DNA from: an uncultured Microbacterium sp.
GTDB taxonomy: Bacteria; Actinomycetota; Actinomycetes; Actinomycetales; Microbacteriaceae
DNA length: 64,000 bases
Assembly: GCF_937927635.1 (NCBI RefSeq)
Contig: NZ_CALBRW010000013.1
Span: 1 to 64,000, forward strand
Direction of reading: 5' to 3'
The position numbers were made by a program, and so were the translations under genes. Of this stretch, positions 8,685-15,801 are shown piece after piece. A model generated the notes under the pieces. That model was not told the DNA's origin. It ran no database searches and was given only the letters and a program-made list of their open reading frames with translations. Numbering within the stretch: the first letter of the stretch is position 1; the number at the start of each line of letters is the position of its first letter.

Positions 8685-9592
8685 TCGGGGTCCGCCACGT
8701 CGCCGGCGGCATCGTCACGGGCCGCTTCACCGACCACCACGTGCATCTGCAGCTGGTCGATCACCGTCTGCTGGCGGGTTCGCGGCTGGGCCGCGTGGTG
8801 GATCTGGGTGCGGAGCCCGGGTGGGTTCGCGAGGTCGCGGTCCATAACTCCGGAGATCTGCACGCCGCCAGAGCTGAGATGACGGTTTCGGGGCTCGACA
8901 CCGGTCAACCTCCGGAGTTGTGGCCACCGATCGTCGAGTACGCCGGTGCCTTCCTCACCGCGCCCGGCGGATACCCGTCGGATCGCGCGTGGGCGCCGGC
9001 GGGCTCGGTGCGCGAGGTGACGGATGCCGCGGATGCGGCCGCCGCGGTCTCCGCGCTGGCAGCGTTCGGGGCCTCCTGCATCAAGGCCGTGCTGCACAGC
9101 GAGGCCGGCCCCGTGCTGGATGACGACGTGTTCGGTGCCATCGTCGAGGCCGCGGCGGCCCACGACCTGCCCGTGGTCGTGCACGCGGAGGGCGTGGGCC
9201 AGGCGCAGCGCGCCGCACGGTTGGGCGCGGACCTGCTGGCGCATGCGCCGTTCAGCGAGCGCCTGAGCGACGACGAGGTCGCCGAGCAGGCGGCATCCGT
9301 GCAATGGATCTCCACGCTGGTCATCCACGACGACGTGCAGCGCGACATCGCGATCGACAACGTGCGCCGGTTCGCCGCGGCCGGCGGCACCGTGCTGTAC
9401 GGCACCGACATGGGCAACGGCGCCGGACCTGTCGACCTGCGCACCGACGAGCTCGACGCCCTGCGCGAGGCCGGCATCGACGGCATGCGCCTGCTGGAGG
9501 CGCTCGCACCGTCCGGCCCCGAGGCCCTGTTCCTTCCCGACGGCGATCCCGTCGCCGCGCGACCCCTCACCCCTGCCGACTTGGAGGCTTGA
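8681..9592 (+). CDS. Amidohydrolase-family protein in the kynurenine operon, candidate formylkynurenine hydrolase
   Basis: A 303-residue protein of the amidohydrolase superfamily. Metal-binding landmarks are the HVH motif at residues 20-22, VVVHAEG near 160, HAPFSE near 185 and the acidic YGTDMGNG near 240. Its ATG overlaps the kynA stop and its stop lies one base before the kynU start, so it is tightly built into the pathway. N-formylkynurenine must lose its formyl group between KynA and KynU, and no KynB-type formamidase is seen nearby. I infer that this enzyme may supply that hydrolysis. It could instead act on another acylated intermediate or on a side product. Function in this position is not known to me from experiment. 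Confidence 0.7.
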   Translation: MIGVRHVAGGIVTGRFTDHHVHLQLVDHRLLAGSRLGRVVDLGAEPGWVREVAVHNSGDLHAARAEMTVSGLDTGQPPELWPPIVEYAGAFLTAPGGYPSDRAWAPAGSVREVTDAADAAAAVSALAAFGASCIKAVLHSEAGPVLDDDVFGAIVEAAAAHDLPVVVHAEGVGQAQRAARLGADLLAHAPFSERLSDDEVAEQAASVQWISTLVIHDDVQRDIAIDNVRRFAAAGGTVLYGTDMGNGAGPVDLRTDELDALREAGIDGMRLLEALAPSGPEALFLPDGDPVAARPLTPADLEA

Positions 9593-9593
9593 C

Positions 9594-10871
9594 ATGACCG
9601 ACTCCACCGCCCCCGAATCTCCTGAGGACGAGCACCGCCGCGTGGCAGGCGTCAGCGCTCCCGACCTGCTCAGCGAGGCCCGCCGTCTCGATGCCGCCGA
9701 CCCGCTGGCGCGCCACCTCGACGCGTTCGCCGAGGCTCCCGGCGTGACCGCCTATCTGGACGGCAACTCGCTGGGCCGCCCGCTGAAGGACCTGCCCGAG
9801 AAGGCCGCCGCATTCATCCGCGAGGACTGGGGCACGCGGCTGATCCGCTCCTGGGACGAGCAGTGGATGGAGCTGCCGATGGTGCTGGGCGATCGCATCG
9901 GCGCCATCGCGCTGGGCGCCGCCGCCGGGCAGACCATCGTCGCCGACTCCACCAGCGTGCTGCTGTACAAGATGATGCGCGCGGGGATGGCCGCACGTCC
10001 CGGCCGGGATGAGATCGTCATCGAGGCCGGCAACTTCCCCACCGATCGGTTCATCGCCGCGGGTGTGGCGAAGGAGACCGGTGCGACGCTGCGCTGGGTC
10101 GAACCCGACGAGATCACCGGCGTCAGCGCCGCGGATGTCGCCGCCGCCGTGTCGGACCGCACAGCGCTGGTCGTGCTGAGCCACGTGGACTACCGCTCAG
10201 GCGCCCTGGCCGACATGCCCGCCATCACCTCGGTCGTGCACGAGGCCGGCGCGCTCATGCTGTGGGACCTGTGCCACTCGGTGGGCGTCGTGCCCATGCA
10301 GCTGGATGCCTGGGCCGTGGACATCGCCGTCGGATGCACGTACAAGTACCTGAACGGCGGACCGGGCTCCCCCGCGTTCGCCTACCTGCGCGCCGAGCAC
10401 CACGGCTCGATCACGCAGCCCATCCACGGCTGGTGGAGCGCCGCCGACATCTTCGCGATGGGCCCCGAGTACGCGCCGGTGGACGGCATCCGTCAGCTGC
10501 TGAGCGGCACCCCGCCGGTGCTGTCGATGCTGGCCATGCAGGGGATGCTGGACATCATCGAGGCCGAGGGCGTCACGGCCGTGCGCGCCAAGTCAGTCTC
10601 GCTGACGGACTTCGCCGTCCGAGCCTACGACGAGCTGCTGGCGCCTCTGGGCGTGCGGCTGCTGTCGACGCGGGATGCCGCGCACCGCGGGGGCCACATC
10701 ACCATCGGGCACGACTCGTTCCAGGAAGTCACGAAGACGCTGTGGGGCGAGGGGGTCATCCCCGACTTCCGGTTCCCCGACGGCATCCGCCTGGGTCTGT
10801 CGCCGCTGAGCACCTCGCACGAGGAGACGCTGCGCGGCATCACCGCCGTGCGCGACGCCCTGACCGCCTGA
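9594..10871 (+). CDS. kynU: Kynureninase
   Basis: A 425-residue PLP enzyme that cleaves kynurenine to anthranilate and alanine. The Schiff-base lysine is K251 in CTYKYLNGGPGSPAF, a diagnostic kynureninase motif. YLDGNSLGRP near residue 55 and the DLCHSVGVVP segment also fit. GGAGG lies upstream of the ATG at 9594, directly after the amidohydrolase stop. The pathway visible here therefore ends at anthranilate; no anthranilate-degrading genes follow. Downstream there is a large double inverted repeat and then a PaaX-family regulator on the same strand. Confidence 0.93.
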   Translation: MTDSTAPESPEDEHRRVAGVSAPDLLSEARRLDAADPLARHLDAFAEAPGVTAYLDGNSLGRPLKDLPEKAAAFIREDWGTRLIRSWDEQWMELPMVLGDRIGAIALGAAAGQTIVADSTSVLLYKMMRAGMAARPGRDEIVIEAGNFPTDRFIAAGVAKETGATLRWVEPDEITGVSAADVAAAVSDRTALVVLSHVDYRSGALADMPAITSVVHEAGALMLWDLCHSVGVVPMQLDAWAVDIAVGCTYKYLNGGPGSPAFAYLRAEHHGSITQPIHGWWSAADIFAMGPEYAPVDGIRQLLSGTPPVLSMLAMQGMLDIIEAEGVTAVRAKSVSLTDFAVRAYDELLAPLGVRLLSTRDAAHRGGHITIGHDSFQEVTKTLWGEGVIPDFRFPDGIRLGLSPLSTSHEETLRGITAVRDALTA

Positions 10872-10920
10872 CCCTCTGCCCCCCTGACTGACCCCCACAC
10901 CATCTCCGCCATGCCTCTTT

Positions 10921-11004
10921 CGCCGAAACCCCTCATCAACGCCGAAACCCCTCGTGATTCGCGTCGCTCAGGAGGGGTCTCGGCGATGGGGAGGGGTCTC
11001 GGCG
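10921..11004. repeat. Nested double inverted repeat between kynU and the paaX-like gene
   Basis: Two direct copies of CGCCGAAACCCCTC (10921-10934 and 10940-10953) are followed, after an 18-base centre, by two copies of GAGGGGTCTCGGCG (10972-10985 and 10991-11004). The period is 19 bases on both sides and all four arms are symmetric about the same centre (10962.5), with one mismatch per arm pair. The right half contains the ribosome-binding site and first codons of the regulator gene. It could act as a hairpin terminator for kynU, a translational control hairpin, or a DNA operator. Confidence 0.7.
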
Positions 11005-11807
11005 TGGTGGGCGACGCGGTGCTCGACGACGTCGATGCGCGTCCGGGCAGCACCACCTCACTGCTGCGGACGGTCGTCGGGCTGTACCTGCGACCGCTGG
11101 GCGGGACGATCACACCGGCTGCATTGGTCGGGCTGGCGGAGGGCCTCGGCATCCCCGCGGCGCGGGCGCGCACGGCGATCACCCGGCTGAAGAAGCACGG
11201 ACTGCTGCTGAACGGCCCCGGCATCCTGACGCTCAACCCGGCCGCGATCCCGATGCTCGAGCGCGGCGACCGACGCATCTTCGCGGTGCGCACCATGCGG
11301 TCAGGCGACGAGTGGATGCTGATCTCGGCGACCATCCCGGAGTCCCGGCGAGACCTGCGGCACCAGCTGCGCCGCAGACTGCAGTACCTGGGTGCGGGTG
11401 CCGTGTCAGCGGGGCTGTGGATCCTGCCCGGGCATCTGGATGCCGAAGTGGAGGAGCTGCTCGACGAGCTCGGCACCCGCACATTCGCCACACTGTTCCG
11501 CACCGCCGACCCTCGGCCTGCGATGCCACTGGCCGAGGCCGCTGCCGACTGGTGGGACATGGATGCGCTGCGCGCCGAGCATGAGCGGTTCCTGACATCC
11601 GTCTCCGTGCTCGAACTTCAGCATCCCTTCGCCGCGTACACACGCCTGCTGGACAGCTGGCGCGTGATCCCCTACACCGACCCCGGCCTGCCCGCCGAGC
11701 TGCTGCCCGCCGACTGGCCGGGCACGCGCAGCGTCGAGACTTTCCAGCGCCTCCGCGCCGAGCTGGCCGACGCCGCGCTCGCGCACGCGCGGAACGCCGT
11801 GGGCTGA
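10986..11807 (+). CDS. PaaX-family transcriptional regulator
   Basis: A 273-residue regulator with an N-terminal winged-helix region (SLLRTVVGLYLRPLGG, then ARARTAITRLKKHGLL) and the PaaX-type C-terminal domain (AVSAGLWILPGHLD, then a final DSWRVIPYTDPGLPAELLP segment). PaaX repressors typically respond to aromatic acyl-CoA compounds. Location directly after kynU suggests a role in aromatic or tryptophan catabolism, but no target is proven. The ATG at 10986 is preceded by AGGAGGGG; a GTG at 11004 also has a good ribosome-binding site, so the start is uncertain by six codons. The start region is embedded in the double inverted repeat at 10921-11004. Confidence 0.85.
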   Translation: MGRGLGVVGDAVLDDVDARPGSTTSLLRTVVGLYLRPLGGTITPAALVGLAEGLGIPAARARTAITRLKKHGLLLNGPGILTLNPAAIPMLERGDRRIFAVRTMRSGDEWMLISATIPESRRDLRHQLRRRLQYLGAGAVSAGLWILPGHLDAEVEELLDELGTRTFATLFRTADPRPAMPLAEAAADWWDMDALRAEHERFLTSVSVLELQHPFAAYTRLLDSWRVIPYTDPGLPAELLPADWPGTRSVETFQRLRAELADAALAHARNAVG

Positions 11808-11849
11808 TCTTCAGCGGTGCGACCTGGATCGAATTCCCCTCGCGCCGAT

Positions 11850-11909
11850 CAGCGTGGATCAGAAGTGCACGGCGAACCGCGGTCCGCGGTGTGATTCTGA
11901 TCCACGCTG
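11850..11909. terminator. Perfect 15-bp palindrome between convergent genes
   Basis: CAGCGTGGATCAGAA at 11850-11864 is perfectly complementary to 11895-11909. The loop itself contains a second hairpin, ACCGCGG/CCGCGGT, at 11876-11890. It lies between the convergent paaX-like and FBP-domain genes and is symmetric, so it could serve both as a terminator, although there is no T-run on either side. Confidence 0.55.
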
Positions 11910-11941
11910 GGCAGGCGAGCGTTCACTCGGCGCGCCGGAGG

Positions 11942-12424
11942 TCAGCCGATCTCGGCGAGGAACGCGGCGACGTGCTCCTGCAGGCGCAGCATCCGCAGGT
12001 CGCGGGCCAGCTCGCGGTCGTAGCCCTCGTAGGCCAGCGGCGGAAGCTTGCGCACGTTGGCCGAGCACCCGAAGTTCTCGCAGATCAGCGTGCCGATGGT
12101 GTCTCCGTTGCGGCCGGCTGCTCCGGCCTTGCGGGCTGAGAAGAACTGCACGTCGTTGCGCAGGGTGACGTCATCGCACCACGAGCACTGGGCGCGGCGA
12201 GCGGTGCGCTGCTCAGTGCGATGCAGCAGCACGCCGACCAGGCCGTCCTGAGTCTCGGCCACGACGTAGGCCCGTCGGGGCATCTTCGGATCGAACCAGC
12301 CGAGGTAGTCGAGCCGGGAGAAGTCGAGCTCGTCGAAGTCGGGCGGCAGGGTGAGAGAAGAGACCTCCTTGCGGGAGGCGTTGCGGAAGGACGCGCGGAT
12401 GGCGCGCTCGTCGATGGGACGCAT
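11942..12424 (-). CDS. FBP-domain protein with a C-terminal treble-clef zinc finger
   Basis: A 160-residue protein. The C-terminal half has four cysteines, C80 and C83 in CSWC and C115 and C120 in CENFGC, spaced like the treble-clef zinc finger of actinobacterial FBP-domain proteins (similar to the C-terminal region of elongation-factor-G-binding protein Fbp). This suggests association with EF-G or the ribosome, but function here is inferred from the family only. The ATG at 12424 has only a weak upstream AGAAAG. A longer frame adds about 22 residues without a better start. Confidence 0.7.
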   Translation of the reverse strand: MRPIDERAIRASFRNASRKEVSSLTLPPDFDELDFSRLDYLGWFDPKMPRRAYVVAETQDGLVGVLLHRTEQRTARRAQCSWCDDVTLRNDVQFFSARKAGAAGRNGDTIGTLICENFGCSANVRKLPPLAYEGYDRELARDLRMLRLQEHVAAFLAEIG

Positions 12425-12781
12425 GAGAAGTGCTTTCTGTTCGGAACCGCCGAGTCGGCGGGAGTTGCGGTGGGCCCGGAAGCCGGGCACGGCCAGAGAT
12501 GAGAGAAGAGACCCGGATGCCGGGTACGACGCTTCTCCGGTGACGGGGGTTCCGCCGCCGGATCGCTCTCAGCCTCTGCCGTCGGCGCGCGACGCGCCGA
12601 CGATCACCTCTCGCGCCGCACGGGCGCTCTCGAAGAACAGCACGTCGGCAAGTGTACGCCGCCGCCCTGGTCTGCTCGCCTGAACGCCGTCTGGGAGCTT
12701 TGTTTCGTCGCGTTTCGCCACAGATCGCACCCGACCGGACGCGGACGTACTCTCGGAGCATCCGATCGTGAGGAGATCACC
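12425..12781. other. Divergent intergenic region with no convincing gene
   Basis: This 357-base stretch separates the FBP-domain gene (minus) from the small orphan (plus). Open frames exist on the minus strand but show no family resemblance, have weak starts and look like GC-rich noise. A small CCCGG/CCGGG hairpin lies at 12512-12524. Both divergent promoters must lie here, but I see no clear hexamer pair. Confidence 0.4.
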
Positions 12782-13126
12782 GTGACCAGCCCGCAGACCC
12801 GCCTTTCGCCCCTTGAGGTGATTGAGCGTGCTGCGTGCATGTGCGACCACGGCTTCGCCTGCTCGTCGTTCGCGCCGGGTCACGCCCTGCACCTGATCCA
12901 GGCGCGGCTCGCCTCAGCGACGCCGCTCGGCTGGGCGGATGCCCTCGTGGAGGCCGCAGACGCGGCATCCGGCGTGCTGAGACTGCGCACGCTGGACGGC
13001 GAGAGCATCACGGTCTGGAACGCCGGTGGCGCGGCTCTCGAGGCGACGGCGGGCACGCCCGTGGCGCTGCACCGCGAGTATCACGTGCTGGCGATCGGCT
13101 CGGCGCAGTACAACGTCGCGCGCTGA
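12782..13126 (+). CDS. Small protein of unknown function
   Basis: A 114-residue protein that I do not recognise. The GTG start at 12782 is well supported by GAGGAG eight bases upstream. The N-terminal region has three cysteines (C19, C21, C27) and a histidine in a short ACMCDHGFACSS stretch, possibly a metal- or redox-active site. The rest alternates hydrophobic and polar residues as in a small beta-rich fold (VLRLRTLDGESITVWN; TPVALHREYHVLAIG). No membrane segment or signal peptide is visible. The downstream neighbour, converging on it, is a copper storage-like protein, but there is no direct evidence that the two work together. Confidence 0.65.
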   Translation: MTSPQTRLSPLEVIERAACMCDHGFACSSFAPGHALHLIQARLASATPLGWADALVEAADAASGVLRLRTLDGESITVWNAGGAALEATAGTPVALHREYHVLAIGSAQYNVAR

Positions 13127-13132
13127 GCGGAC

Positions 13133-13534
13133 TCAGCTGGCCATCTTCATCATCGACTCGCGCATGGCCGTGCACGCGTCCATGCATGCCTTGCACGACT
13201 GAGCGCACATCTTGCAGACCTCGCTCATGTCGGCGTGCTCCATGCACTTGTCCATGGCGTACTGGCACATGGACATGCAGGCGTCGAGCATCGACATCAT
13301 GACGGCCGGGGTCATGCCCTGCATCCGCATCATGCCGCGCATCATGGTGTTGCACATGTCGGCGCAGTTCATGCACGCCGGGGCGCAGTCCATCATCTGC
13401 ATCGAGCACACCGTGCACGCCTGCTCACAGGCCGAGCACGCATCCATACACGCCTGCATGGCGCCCATGTCCATCATCTCCATGCCTGGCATCTTCATCT
13501 CCGCCGACATGGCGTCCATCATCATCGCGTCCAT
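13133..13534 (-). CDS. Four-helix-bundle copper storage protein (Csp-like)
   Basis: A 133-residue protein with 17 cysteines and about 38 methionines by hand count. Cysteines occur in repeated CxxxC and CxxC spacing (ACMDACSACEQAC; CMNCADMC; CKMCAQSCKACMDAC) along predicted helices. This matches Csp/DUF326-type four-helix bundles that bind many Cu(I) ions through cysteines lining the core. There is no signal peptide, so it would be cytosolic like Csp3. An extra N-terminal stretch of about 27 residues is very methionine-rich and lies outside the usual bundle. GAGGAG lies nine bases before the ATG at 13534. No copper exporter or copper regulator is adjacent. Confidence 0.82.
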   Translation of the reverse strand: MDAMMMDAMSAEMKMPGMEMMDMGAMQACMDACSACEQACTVCSMQMMDCAPACMNCADMCNTMMRGMMRMQGMTPAVMMSMLDACMSMCQYAMDKCMEHADMSEVCKMCAQSCKACMDACTAMRESMMKMAS

Positions 13535-13746
13535 CGCGCACCGCTCCTCTTCAGGGCTCTCGCCTGCTGCGGGCGGGCAGGTGGACCCGCCTGAGGCTCA
13601 GAGTACGCCGCGGGCGGTGCGGCGTCGATAGCCGGATGCCGCTGTTCATGGTCCGTTCGCGACCGGAACGACCGGCCGGCCCCACCCGCGGCCTTCGGCA
13701 GAATCGACCCGCCCTCACCACCTCCCCGCCGATGTAGTGTCAGGCT

Positions 13747-15117
13747 GTGCCGCCGTTCACACCCCTGCAGCGACTTGTCGTCACCGTCGCGATCCTCGCG
13801 TCGTTCGTGACGTTCCTCGACGGCACTGTGGTGAACGTGGCGCTGCCCGCCATCAGCCGTGACCTGGGCGGCGGGATCGCCACGCAGCAGTGGGTCGTGG
13901 ATGCCTATCTCATCACGCTCAGCGCACTGATCCTGCTGGCCGGCTCGCTCTCCGACGCCTACGGTCGCGTGCTCATCATGCGCATCGGCCTGATCGCGTT
14001 CGGGGTGGCATCCATCGCCGTCGCCGCGGCCCCCGAGCCGCTGACGCTGATCATCGCTCGCGCAGCGCAGGGTGCCGCCGGGGCACTGCTGGTGCCGAGC
14101 TCTCTCGCGCTGATCACCGCGACCATGCGCGGGCAGCTCCAGTCCCGGGCGATCGGCGTCTGGACGTCGTTCACCACCGGCGCGCAGCTGATCGGCCCTC
14201 TGATGGGCGGACTGTTCGTGGATCTGCTGTCGTGGAGGTTCGTGTTCCTCATCAACGTGCTGCCCATCGCCGTGAACCTGGTCCTGCTGCGCCGCCTGCA
14301 CCTGCCGGAGCACGAGCGCACGACTCGCGTGGACTGGCTCAGCGGCGTCCTCTGCGCCGTCGGCCTGGGCGGGCTGGTCTTCGCGCTCATCGAGCAGGAG
14401 CGGTTGGGCTGGGCCTCCCCCGCTATCTGGATGCCCGGCATCCTCGGCATCCTTCTACTCGTCGTCTTCCTGCTGCGCCAGCGGGGATCGGATGCCGCAC
14501 TGATGCCGCTGTCGCTGTTCCGCGTGCGCGACTTCGGCTGGGGCAACATCTCGACGCTGTTCATCTACGCGGCACTGTCGCTGAACGGCTTCGTGATCGG
14601 CGTGTACCTGCAGCAGGGACCGGGCCTGCCCGCCACGGCAGCCGGGCTCGCGAGCCTGCCGGTGACCATCCTGATGATCCTGCTCTCCTCTCGCGCGGGC
14701 GCATGGGCGGGAAAGCTCGGACCGCGGCTGTTCATGACCGTGGGTCCTCTGGTGATGGCGGTCGGCGCCGCGCTGCTGCTCACGGTGGGCGTGCAGTTCA
14801 ACTACTGGTGGCAGGTGCTGCCGTCGATGATCGTGCTCGGCCTGGGCCTGGCGCTGACCGTCGCGCCGCTGACCTCGGCCATCCTCGGCGCGATCGACGA
14901 GACGCGCAGCGGCATCGCCTCGGCGGTCAACAACGCCGTCTCCCGCGTCGCGGGTCTGCTGGTGGTGGCGCTGCTGTCCACCATCGTCGGCGGAACGCTG
15001 GACCTGCGCGGCTTCCACAGCGCAGCGTGGGTGACCGCCGGGCTGTTCGCGCTCGGCGGCGTGGTGTCATGGATCGGCATCCGTCGGAACCCGGTGGAAG
15101 CGCCAGCCGCGGCCTGA
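13747..15117 (+). CDS. MFS transporter, DHA2 (EmrB/QacA) drug-exporter family
   Basis: A 456-residue integral membrane protein with about 14 hydrophobic segments. The first helix carries the DHA2-type pattern ASFVTFLDGTVVNVALPAI, helix 4 the GAAGALLVPSSLALI region, and helix 5 a motif C-like stretch (TTGAQLIGPLMGG) typical of proton-driven drug antiporters. It probably exports a toxic or hydrophobic compound; the substrate cannot be told from sequence. The start is a GTG at 13747 placed immediately before the first hydrophobic segment. No TetR- or MarR-type regulator lies beside it. Confidence 0.85.
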   Translation: MPPFTPLQRLVVTVAILASFVTFLDGTVVNVALPAISRDLGGGIATQQWVVDAYLITLSALILLAGSLSDAYGRVLIMRIGLIAFGVASIAVAAAPEPLTLIIARAAQGAAGALLVPSSLALITATMRGQLQSRAIGVWTSFTTGAQLIGPLMGGLFVDLLSWRFVFLINVLPIAVNLVLLRRLHLPEHERTTRVDWLSGVLCAVGLGGLVFALIEQERLGWASPAIWMPGILGILLLVVFLLRQRGSDAALMPLSLFRVRDFGWGNISTLFIYAALSLNGFVIGVYLQQGPGLPATAAGLASLPVTILMILLSSRAGAWAGKLGPRLFMTVGPLVMAVGAALLLTVGVQFNYWWQVLPSMIVLGLGLALTVAPLTSAILGAIDETRSGIASAVNNAVSRVAGLLVVALLSTIVGGTLDLRGFHSAAWVTAGLFALGGVVSWIGIRRNPVEAPAAA

Positions 15118-15118
15118 C

Positions 15119-15658
15119 TCAGCGGATGCCGTGGTCGTGCACGGCTGTGCTCAGGTGCGTGCCGTTCAGCTCGAGGTACAGCTGCCGCTCGGTGACTGAC
15201 ACGGTCATGGTGTTCCGGCGCGCCAGCGCCGCCGCGGCATCGTCGAGAAAGCCCGTGTCGAAGCTGTGCAGCAGGATGGCATCCGCATCGTGGATGGTCT
15301 TGCCCGTCCAGGTCGCGATGACCTTGGCGGGATCGCGATAGGTGTAGACCGTGGTGCGGTCGGCCAGTCTGCTGCCGTGATGCAGGCGGGTCGCGTCGGG
15401 CGCACCCACCTCGATCCACGCCGTCACACGTCCGGTGAGGTCGCGCACCAGCACCGCAGGCTCGTCGGTCGCGGCAACCCCCTCGGTGAAGGCGATGCCC
15501 TCTTCGTACTCCAGGCAGTACGCCAGCAGCCGGGTGAGCATGTAGGCGTCGGTCTCGGACGGATGCCGGGCCAGGCGCAGCGTGAAGTCGTCGTAGACGC
15601 CGCGGTCCACGTCCGCCAGCGAGACATCGAACGTGTGGATCGTGGAGCCTGTCGCCAT
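15119..15658 (-). CDS. yaeQ: YaeQ-family protein
   Basis: A 179-residue protein matching YaeQ throughout: IHTFDVSLADVDRGVY at the start, LRLARHPSETDAYMLTRLLAYCLEYEEG near residue 30, IEVGAPDATRLHHGSRLADR in the middle and TWTGKTIHDADAILLH further on. The fold is related to PD-(D/E)XK nucleases, but the cellular role is unclear. The ATG at 15658 is preceded by GAGGATC. It converges with the MFS transporter (one base between stops) and diverges from the large LuxR-type regulator. Confidence 0.9.
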   Translation of the reverse strand: MATGSTIHTFDVSLADVDRGVYDDFTLRLARHPSETDAYMLTRLLAYCLEYEEGIAFTEGVAATDEPAVLVRDLTGRVTAWIEVGAPDATRLHHGSRLADRTTVYTYRDPAKVIATWTGKTIHDADAILLHSFDTGFLDDAAAALARRNTMTVSVTERQLYLELNGTHLSTAVHDHGIR

Positions 15659-15801
15659 GATCCTCGAGCCTACGCGGTCTGCGTCGCGCGGCCGGCGAGC
15701 TCGTCGAGGCCTCCGCAGCGCACCACCGGCGATGCGGATGCCGGCGGCGCTAGAATTCACAGCAGCGGGGGGTCTCCGAGCAGAGAGGCGGTGGCACCAC
15801 G

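Noticed and set aside
12569..12892. A minus-strand frame of 107 codons upstream of the small orphan gene
   Set aside because: It overlaps the start of the better-supported plus-strand gene, has no ribosome-binding site and shows no family resemblance.
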